Shown here one piece after another: positions 1 through 64,000 of a DNA stretch of 64,000 bases (positions within the stretch are counted from its first letter, which is position 1; every line of letters begins with the position of its first letter). The translations under genes were made by a program, and so were the position numbers. The notes under the pieces are model-generated. The model searched no databases. It was given only the letters and a program-made list of their open reading frames with translations, and was not told the DNA's origin. The stretch is taken from the NCBI GenBank assembly GCA_054601695.1, contig BAAHQB010000038.1:186001-250000 (forward strand). Reading direction: 5' to 3'. This stretch comes from Amorphochlora amoebiformis. Its lineage: Eukaryota; Cercozoa; Chlorarachniophyceae.

Positions 1-181
1 CCGTATAATCAAATCCCTAACCCTAACCCTGACCCTTACTTGACCCAACTTAACCCTAACCCGACACCCTAACCCTGACCCTTAACCCAACCTGACCCGA
101 ACCCGACACCCTAACCCTGACCCTTACTTAACCCAACCTAACCCTAACCCGACACCCTAACCCTTACCAACCCTAACCACC
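1..181. repeat. Degenerate CCCTAA telomere-like array
   Basis: CCCTAA hexamers on the plus strand mixed with variants such as CCTGACCC and CCCGACACC. The degeneracy and the genes to the right argue for an interstitial array rather than a chromosome end. It runs directly into a (TA)n tract (190-330). Confidence 0.85.
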
Positions 182-189
182 CTTAACTC

Positions 190-319
<130 letters not shown>

Positions 320-489
320 TTATATACATGTCTTTCTTGTTGTAATGTATAAAAACAGTCATAGAATAAACTGCGAAAGAAGAGAAAGAAATAATAATCC
401 AAGACAGAAATCTACACACCAGCCGGCCCCATAAACGCCAACAATGTCTTTAGCTCACCCACCGTCGATTGGCCTATGGTCACCGCAAC

Positions 490-743
490 TTGGCCTAAGG
501 TTAGGGTAAGATTAGGGTTAGGGAGATTAGGGTTAGGGAGATTAGGGTTAGGGTGTCCGGTTAGGGTGTCGGGTTAGCCTGTTGGCTTAGGGCGTCGGGT
601 TAGGTTGTTGGGTTAGGGTGTCGGGTTAGGGTGTCGGGTTAGAGTGTAGGGTTAGGATGTCGGGTTAGGTTGTTGGGTTAGGGTGTTGGGTTAGGTTGTC
701 GGGTTTGGGTGTCGGGTTAGGGTGTAAGGTTAGGTGTTGGGTT
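490..743. repeat. TTAGGG-derived 13-base minisatellite
   Basis: The G-rich strand is on plus. After two plain TTAGGG runs, most of the block is a 13-base unit of the form GGGTTAGGGTGTC, with TGTTG variants, so one mutated hexamer pair has been amplified as a unit. No coding frame seen. (TA)n and (CA)n follow to about 1215. Confidence 0.8.
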
Positions 744-756
744 TCTATACATGGAA

Positions 757-801
<45 letters not shown>

Positions 802-830
802 GTATATATATATATATAAAGTTGTATATG

Positions 831-905
<75 letters not shown>

Positions 906-1066
906 TATGATATACATATATATATATGTACGTAGATATAGTATCAAGTCTCAACTAAATAAAAATTCGTCTACTCTACAAGTAACGCGTTACAAAAGTT
1001 ATATATTTACACATACAAAAAAATGTGCCACGTAATCATGCATATCATGCATACACTTACATATAT

Positions 1067-1115
<49 letters not shown>

Positions 1116-1151
1116 CACATACTGGTATATATTTAATAGATATATTAAATA

Positions 1152-1212
<61 letters not shown>

Positions 1213-1435
1213 ATAAACATATCTTTTGACGCAAGCATTTTTTGTGCTCTACTTCACATCCGATGACACCCCTAACAGCGTAACGATCCGAAAACCCATC
1301 CGACTTCACTACGGAACCCAAGCCTAACCGAAAAACCATCCGACTTGACTACGGAACCCAAGCCTAACCCTAACTATAACCCTAGGGGTACAATAGTCCG
1401 AGCGTCGAGTATGATAGAGCGATGCTAACGATAAG

Positions 1436-1620
1436 ATTGAAGTCTTCGCTTGGGATACGAAAGAGGGTTGTTGGTCGGTATGTGCTTTTCGTGTCGTACT
1501 TTTGCATGTTCTGATGATATTTGCGCGTGTGAATATGTTTTCAGGCTATCGTTTGGCGTTGTGTTGGGTGGGTTTAATAGCTGTGCGGGTGCGTGTGTGT
1601 GAGGGTATCTTCATGTATAT

Positions 1621-1657
<37 letters not shown>

Positions 1658-2511
1658 ATATAAGGTACACATTAATATATCCAAGTATAATATACATTTC
1701 TTGTCCCAAAGGTACATGTGTATATATTTAACACATGTAAATATATATACTATAGTATATACATATATATACACATATATATATATATACATGTGATATA
1801 TTATACATTTACACTCCCAAAGTCGTCCACTCTTATCCCTAACCTTACCCCAACCCTAACCCTAACGTTAGGATCAGAATATTGAGCATGTCTTAGTCCC
1901 AGGATCATTGACTAGGTTGGGATTGCGGTTAGGGTAGGGTGTTAGGGTTAGAGTTAGGTTTAGGTTTAGCGTTAGGGTTAGGGTTAGGGTTAAGGTTAGG
2001 ATTTAGGGTTATGGTCAGGGTTAGAGTTAGGGTTAGGGTTAGAGTTAGGGTCAGGGTTAGCGTTAGGCCTAACACTAACCCTAACCCCAACCCTAACCCT
2101 AACCCTACATACACGTAATGTATGTTAAACTAGTTTCTGTGCACTGCCACATTCCCCTATTGTCCTCATGCCGAACTTGCAATAAAGTCCAAAACTAACT
2201 AACCTTACCTAATTAAGTTGTACTGAAGTCCAAACTAACTAACCCTATTATACAAGTAACACGTTACCTTTAACCAGACTATGTACCAATATGTACATAC
2301 ATACACATAATGCTCAGCTTACTTGAGCGAGAGACCGATAAGGTGGATGTTACGGGCCCCACGAACGTGAAGGACAAGAATAGAGACTGTGGGGTAGGAC
2401 CGGAGGGAAAACGCAAGGCTTGTAAGGATTGCACATGTGGGTTTGCAGAGGTGGGATAGTATATATTTGTGTAAAACGTTTGAATTTGTGTGTGTGAGTG
2501 CGTGTTATGTG

Positions 2512-2571
<60 letters not shown>

Positions 2572-3263
2572 GTATGTAATAGACACAATATATACACTAT
2601 AGTTATTCTTAGTATATCCCTTTTGAGGTCCGTTTGAGTTTTAATGGTTACGAATTAAACTATAGTAAGACTTCCAATAACTTCGATCTAATACACAAGG
2701 ATGATATGGTTTCGAAGCGTGACATGGAGTGACGTCACGCCTGTCACCTAATTGTGGGAAGCCCACTACGGGCAGTGCCTAGTCGTACCTGGTGACATGA
2801 TCTCCAGCATCTCCTGGATCTCCAGCGATCTCCTGCTCAGCTAGGGCTATGTTTCTGTACTCTTAAGGATATATACTCATGGAGCTGCGTCCCCTCATGC
2901 TATTTACATTGCGCTCTTAATACATAAAAACATTTTTATAAGAATATATATACACTCATATATATACATACACATACATACATATACACATAATATATAT
3001 ATACATATATATATGTATATATATATATATATATATATTATATTGATAGAGAGACATATATATATGTATTCATCCATATACATATGATATAAAGAGGTGT
3101 GTGTGCGTATGATATATAACTTCACTTACATTATATTTACAAATATATTATTATTATCATTATTATTATTATTATTATTATTATCATTATATATATATAC
3201 ATATATATATATATAGATTTACAAATGTGAATATATATATAAATAGATCGCTATTTACACATA

Positions 3264-3301
<38 letters not shown>

Positions 3302-3456
3302 TAAATATTATAAATATATATATATACATGTATATGTATATAATATATATAAATAAATATATTAGGTACATGTTTATATTTATATATTTAAATAATTATA
3401 TATGTATATGTGGGGGGGTTGCATGTAATATATGTGTTTTGTATATATAGCACACA

Positions 3457-3487
<31 letters not shown>

Positions 3488-3793
3488 ATATATAATATAT
3501 ATACATATAAACAAATAGACATATATGTATATATATATATGCTATGATGCATGTTTGTCTTCCCCACTCACGTAAGTAGAACATCTCTTTAACCCAATAA
3601 TAACGTACAACATCTCTTTTAAACAATGACAACGAAATTATATACAAAGGAACTCAAAGGAGACCCAGAGGCTGCCCCCAACTCGGCCTGTGGTAACTGT
3701 GGCCTAGGGGACGCGTTTCGCTGCAGTACATGCCCCTACCTTGGAAAACCCGCCTTCACATCCAAGGAGAATGTTGTCAAGCTGGTGCTTTGA
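1436..3793 (+). CDS. CIAPIN1: Anamorsin/CIAPIN1 (DRE2) homologue, 3' part
   Basis: Fe-S scaffold protein of the cytosolic iron-sulfur assembly pathway, which receives electrons from a diflavin reductase (Tah18/NDOR1). Two exons are clear: 2318-2450, carrying the C..C-x2-C-x-C motif ([12 protein letters not shown]), and 3650-3793, carrying the C-x2-C-x7-C-x2-C motif ([15 protein letters not shown], then PYLGKPAF). The second ends in TGA at 3791-3793. They join in phase 0 through GAG|GT and AAAG|GAA, giving the family order CGFAE-EL...SACGNC. A further possible exon is 1436-1473 ([12 protein letters not shown]), whose phase fits but whose sequence I do not recognise. The N-terminal methyltransferase-like domain is not in the window and should lie upstream. 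The last exon also reads as an ATG-started 55-residue frame from 3626, but the spliced reading matches the family better. The ankyrin gene converges on it from the right. Confidence 0.87.
1917..2107. repeat. Head-to-head TTAGGG/CCCTAA array
   Basis: TTAGGG-type units run from about 1923 to 2063, then switch to CCCTAA-type units to 2107. The switch point is the 12-base palindrome GTTAGGCCTAAC at 2062-2073. The array lies in the putative CIAPIN1 intron 1474-2317. Confidence 0.85.
2318..2450 (+). CDS. CIAPIN1: CIAPIN1 exon with the [2Fe-2S] motif
   Basis: The acceptor is GCTCAG before 2318 and the donor GAG|GTGGGA after 2450. The frame reads LLERETDKV, a linker, then [19 protein letters not shown]. 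The four cysteines are spaced C-x10-C-x2-C-x-C, as in motif I of the family. Intron phase is 2 on the left and 0 on the right. An in-frame ATG at 2310 exists but lies on the intron side of a good acceptor. Confidence 0.87.
2703..2870 (+). mobile_element. Fragment of the tRNA-derived SINE-like family (body part)
   Basis: Shares GTGACATGGAGTGACGTCACG-like and GATCTCCAGCGATCTC-like segments, in the same order, with the element at 59047-59427. The tRNA-like head is missing. Confidence 0.5.
3650..3793 (+). CDS. CIAPIN1: CIAPIN1 last exon with the second Fe-S motif
   Basis: 47 codons plus stop. [17 protein letters not shown] followed by PYLGKPAF is close to the near-invariant end of anamorsin proteins. 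The tail after it ([11 protein letters not shown]) is short, as usual for the family. The intron between this exon and the previous one (2451-3649) holds (TA)n, ATT repeats and a SINE-like fragment at 2703-2870. Confidence 0.9.
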   Translation, partial: ELKGDPEAAPNSACGNCGLGDAFRCSTCPYLGKPAFTSKENVVKLVL

Positions 3794-4121
3794 ATCTCAG
3801 TAAATGTGTCTTAACAATACCAGAGTCTGATCACCTAGATCACGTACACTATGCGCACGATCTGGGTGTCGTAGTATATGACGTAACTTCAGAGTCGTTA
3901 AGAGTAAGAGATCATTAGAGTCTAGTACATAAAGCATATTACTGATCAGTACTAGTAAAGTACCACCTTAGTCTAGTTAGTAGCATATGATAGTAATCAC
4001 TCTAACTGTTACGGTTTGTCTTGTTTTAATCCACTAAATATATCTCCAGTATGTATATCTATGCCGAGATTATCGACTAGCCAATATCCGCTATGTTCTA
4101 GATGTTATTGTTCAGCACGAA
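3794..4121. other. Intergenic space between two convergent genes
   Basis: About 330 bases of AT-rich unique DNA between the CIAPIN1 stop and the ankyrin-gene stop. It presumably holds both 3' untranslated regions. I saw no further open frame worth reporting. Confidence 0.5.
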
Positions 4122-25664
<21,543 letters not shown>

Positions 25665-26061
25665 ATATTACGTAAATTCACACGATAAGCTCCTATACTT
25701 TTGAAAATTCACCTCACTGCTCAGACCCAAGGCTTCCAATGTGCATTCCCAGCCTACGGTCAAATTACCTTTTTCTCATTAACGCCAAGGAGTATGCGTG
25801 AACGTGCACGTTTTTGGGAACCATGGTATGGACACAGTTTAGCTATTCGTAACTCAAACAAATAATGCTGAGCAACCTGTGGGCTTCATGATGGGACCAG
25901 CACTTTCGTCCATCCTTTTGTCTCCACCGACCGCCGACGGGTAGTTTTAAAGCATATCTATCAAAATAAGACATGCAGATATCTAATTTAATCTTCTTTG
26001 GGGAAATCGAGTGTGACTTGACGATGAGTCACGGGACGAAATATATGGAATAATTCGTCCA
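25665..26061. other. Unique non-coding stretch upstream of the ankyrin gene
   Basis: About 400 bases of balanced composition without a long frame. A promoter would be expected here; no TATA-like or other element was identified with confidence. Confidence 0.4.
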
Positions 26062-27236
26062 ATGGGATTTGGTTGGGGCCAGTGTCGAAAGACCGAATTT
26101 GGCATTAATCGTTGCTTTCCATGCAAGATCGGAGAATTTGAGGAAGTCGCGGCAGAGTTGCTCGACAGTCATCGAAGGAATAAGAGGAAACATGAGGATA
26201 ATCAGACTCGTAAGCGCAAATCTCAGATGCTAGCCACACTCTAACAATGCTTATCAACTGGGCCTAAAGCAAAAAGCAAAAAGCAAAAGCTCCTGGCGGA
26301 CGCAGTTGAATTCTTTCAAGAACTTCTCGAGGTAAAGGTTTAAAAGGGCCACGCAATGGAATTGGTGCGAATAAAGAAGCATGTCCGAGTTCCGTAGCAA
26401 AGAAACACCTGTAATCGCAGATCCAAGCATCTTGTCACCTTCTTCAGACGAACCTGCTTTTCGCAAGCAATCGTTGAATTCGTGCGAGATATATTGCATA
26501 CTATAAAGGAGAATCCGAAGTATGCTCCTGCGTTCTATCTGGTCAACCTGGGGTTATGAAGAGTGTCGCTTTTCTGGCGAATTACATCAAGGACGCTCTC
26601 CAGCAGAACGAAAAAGTTGCGTACTACCCGGTGCCCGAGGTATGCTCTACCTCATCCTACGGCGGATTAAAAGGTGCATTGCGAGAATCTAAGGGTCAAC
26701 GAAGATACATTCCTCAGCAAGGAGTGGCAGCCTTCGACGGTCCAAAAACTGTCCAGTGATTCCTCCACTAGTTTGAATTTTTCTTCTACGGCGATGTGCC
26801 TGTACATTCCTCCTGCTATTTGACAGCGTCTTTTGATATCCTCAACGTTGGAAGGTATGCAAGGCCCACTCTCCCCAATACCATCGACGATACCTTTGAA
26901 TTCGCCCTCTTGAAGCATGTCCACGTACAACGTGTTGTGACGTTTAGCTGTTCCCTCTTGAGTAGGTGCTTGGTAAATTTGAGCAAGTCCTTTTTAGGAG
27001 AGCTCGCTACGACCACAAAAACGTCGACCATGCTCCACATTCAGATGTCCGAAGCCATGATCGACGAGGAGATGCTGTTGCGAAAATTCAAGATAAAAAT
27101 GGGCGACAACGTTGAAATGATACATCCTCGTGGTATGGAGATGCCGAGCTCCGTGTTCTGTGTGCGTCCGTTATCTCATGAGAATGCCAAGATTTTACTT
27201 TTCATCACTCGACTTGTACACTCTTGCATGAACTAG
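26062..27236. other. Coding-like region, strand unresolved
   Basis: Non-repetitive, with overlapping open frames on both strands. Plus reading: exons 26062-26209, 26270-26331, 26398-26639, 26674-26739 and 26772-27236 (stop TAG) join in matching phases through GT-AG introns of 32-66 bases. They include IVEFVRDILHTIKENPKYAP and SVAFLANYIKDALQQNEK. This model needs one base added in the G run at 26550-26553. Minus reading: frames at 26667-27040 (KRRCQIAGGMYRHIAVEEKF; ATG near 27040), 26254-26499 and about 26038-26215 (CRDFLKFSDLAWKATINAKF, stop). Purine-first codon bias favours minus at 26730-26930 and plus at 27020-27230. I recognise no family on either strand. It may be one real gene with an antisense shadow, or two overlapping ones. 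Confidence 0.45.
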
Positions 27237-27984
27237 TTGAAGATGTAACTACTAAAATTTGTAATTTTGGTATTATCTATGGATTATCTAAGTCTAAGAT
27301 CTAAAATCGCGATCGATCTAGAAAAAAAAAAAATGCAACAATCACATATATGCTAGATATGTGACTGTTATCGTCTGACTAGTACTAACCATTAATGTAA
27401 TATTATGTATCACATCAGTGCAGTTCATGGCCTTTTTTATTGGTACTGGTGTGTATATGACATACAATGCTGTAGTATATGCGTCTCTTCTTCAGCTGAC
27501 ATAACTACTAGACTCTACTAGGACGCATATGTACTGGGACGCATATGTACTATAAGTTACATTCATACTCATGACTACCGTGGTCTATAGCTAGTAGCGC
27601 ATGTGCTACGTGTTAAAGCCAGAAACATCCTATACATCGAAAACCGCGCGTGCCTAAAGCCTGCTGATTAGACTCATCGTTGGTTAGAGAGTCGAATTTA
27701 ATCAATTCACTAGTTCAAGCGCCATGGCCGCGCTTGTCAAGAGTCTAGATTTGGTAGATCTAGAGATCTGGATCCGAATATAGGTCTACTCGGGCGAAAA
27801 TACCTAAAGTTCCTCCGGAGTTTGAGCCTTTTCCTTCTATTTGATTGAAAGGAGGAATAAAAAGTCGGCGCATGTACAACTTATATTACTAAATAGACTC
27901 TTTATTTGTACACATTCGTATATACATTGGGGCGTATAATAAGTATACATATTCATTTAGATGTATATATGTGTATACGTGTAT

Positions 27985-28043
<59 letters not shown>

Positions 28044-28054
28044 CACATGTACAT

Positions 28055-28092
<38 letters not shown>

Positions 28093-28134
28093 TCATAACT
28101 GGAAATTTTTAACGAAGTTGCATAAATATTTGTG

Positions 28135-28184
<50 letters not shown>

Positions 28185-28188
28185 TATT

Positions 28189-28239
<51 letters not shown>

Positions 28240-28347
28240 TATATATACACGCACATACACACACACGCATGTAAATACACATATATATATATATACATAT
28301 ATATTATTATTATTATTAATATATAAATATATATATATATATTTCAA

Positions 28348-28385
<38 letters not shown>

Positions 28386-28418
28386 TGTATATATGTGTGT
28401 ATGTGTATGTGTATTCAA

Positions 28419-28465
<47 letters not shown>

Positions 28466-28841
28466 TATAAATATATATATGCACCTAATGATTTGTAGTG
28501 GATGTCGTACCCAGCGCTCTTAGCGTGAGAACTTGAATTGCTATATGTATATATATATATATATTATACCCATATACATATAAATCTAATCATAAATATA
28601 TATATATATATATATATTATATTATATAAATTCTATATATATATATATCACATACATATAGACAATACATGTAAATATTAAACATATACGTATATAATGT
28701 ATATATATATATAATATATATATATATACATACATATATATACATATATATATATATATGTATAAATATATATGGATATGTATATGCATTTTAATATATC
28801 ACATTGTCATGTATAAATTAATATACATAGGTATATATACA

Positions 28842-28910
<69 letters not shown>

Positions 28911-28983
28911 AATTATGAATGCATTATATCCAGCTTCTATGTCTATAGTATTATACACATATGTATATATTATATATGTAAGG

Positions 28984-29023
<40 letters not shown>

Positions 29024-29049
29024 CAAATATATATATATATATATGTATG

Positions 29050-29117
<68 letters not shown>

Positions 29118-29146
29118 CGTACGTACACATTTATACATATACTAAT

Positions 29147-29178
<32 letters not shown>

Positions 29179-29244
29179 CATACATATATATATATATACA
29201 TATAATATATCTACATACCTACATACATATACATATATATACAC

Positions 29245-29309
<65 letters not shown>

Positions 29310-29408
29310 TATCCGTTTTTAACAATTCCTCAATATATATATATATATATATGTATATTAAACGTATGTTTTTTACAATTCCTCTATATGATTTTAATTA
29401 AAACACGA

Positions 29409-29456
<48 letters not shown>

Positions 29457-29592
29457 ATATGTATATATTACATTTTTACATGTTGTAATTGTTGTTCATA
29501 ATATATTCATAATAACATATCACATTACTATAGATACTGTACTATCTACTATTACTACACATGTAAGTATATATGCACATATACATATACAA

Positions 29593-29642
<50 letters not shown>

Positions 29643-29720
29643 TTACACAAGATTGCAATATATATACATATATACATATATACACCTGTGCATATATGTA
29701 TGTATATATATGAATGCATT

Positions 29721-29780
<60 letters not shown>

Positions 29781-29862
29781 CATGTATATGTATACATATG
29801 TATGTATATGTATTATATACTATATAACGATATTATATATATATATATATTTATGTTACATC

Positions 29863-29909
<47 letters not shown>

Positions 29910-30081
29910 AGATATGTATGTATATGTATTATATACTATATAACTATTATATAAGTATATATTATACATATAAATATATTTTTATATATAATACATATAT
30001 GTTATATATATACACATATACACATATATAATATATATTTTTATATATATATGTATATATATATATATACATGTAATTTAT
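27237..30081. other. Intergenic region, mostly (TA)n and CA repeats
   Basis: 27237-27900 is unique AT-rich DNA with no frame of note. From 27900 the sequence is (TA)n and (CA)n. One island at 28488-28540 has splice-like borders on both strands (minus: [16 protein letters not shown]; plus: WMSYPALL) and could be an exon of an unseen gene. Confidence 0.5.
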
Positions 30082-63762
<33,681 letters not shown>

Positions 63763-63765
63763 GTT

Positions 63766-63847
<82 letters not shown>

Positions 63848-63893
63848 CATATATATATATATATATATATATCTAATATATATGTTGTGTGGA

Positions 63894-63931
<38 letters not shown>

Positions 63932-64000
63932 TACACACACATATATATATAACACATAATGTATACCTCTACACACATCTAATATATGCACATACATACA

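Noticed and set aside
1-181. A true chromosome end
   Set aside because: The array is degenerate, and similar arrays occur at more than a dozen internal sites.

Overview
The window is from a eukaryotic nuclear genome whose intergenic and intronic DNA is mostly simple repeat: (TA)n runs, arrays of the telomere-type hexamer TTAGGG/CCCTAA, and stretches of CA/TG, CT/GA and one very long CG tract. The genes have spliceosomal GT-AG introns and very short exons (often 27-100 bases), so almost every long open frame is a repeat artefact while the real coding sequence lies in islands too short to stand out. The lineage cannot be fixed from sequence alone. A TTAGGG telomere unit plus RMC1 and DRE2 homologues fits many opisthokonts and protists. 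No search was run; all homology is from recognition.

Layout, left to right. (1) 1-3793: telomere-like and TA repeats around the 3' end of a plus-strand CIAPIN1/DRE2 (anamorsin) gene; both Fe-S cluster motif exons are visible. (2) 4122-25664, minus: a large ankyrin-repeat gene. About 780 N-terminal residues lie in a few exons. They are followed by an array in which each ankyrin repeat is one 99-108 base exon with phase-1 introns, then a coiled-coil C-terminus. (3) 26062-27236: non-repetitive, coding-like DNA with open frames on both strands; strand unresolved. (4) 30082-44430, minus: a split gene of about 19 short exons with an ATG and a stop, protein family not recognised. (5) 44431-45717: divergent intergenic region with a CT/GA palindromic block. 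(6) 45718-63762 and beyond, plus: a homologue of RMC1 (Mic1/C18orf8, partner of the Mon1-Ccz1 Rab7 exchange factor), reconstructed from 28 short exons, 3' end outside the window.

Most striking are (a) introns of the RMC1 gene made of TTAGGG units after the donor and CCCTAA units before the acceptor, so that they could fold into hairpins; (b) repeated local duplication of exon edges with their splice sites, leaving ladders of decoy splice sites beside true exons; (c) a short unique element of about 46 bases that recurs inside four separate telomere-like arrays; (d) a tRNA-derived SINE-like family; and (e) an 860-base CG/TG tract inside an RMC1 intron. The genes share no obvious pathway: DRE2 acts in cytosolic Fe-S assembly, RMC1 in endosome maturation, and the other two are unassigned.
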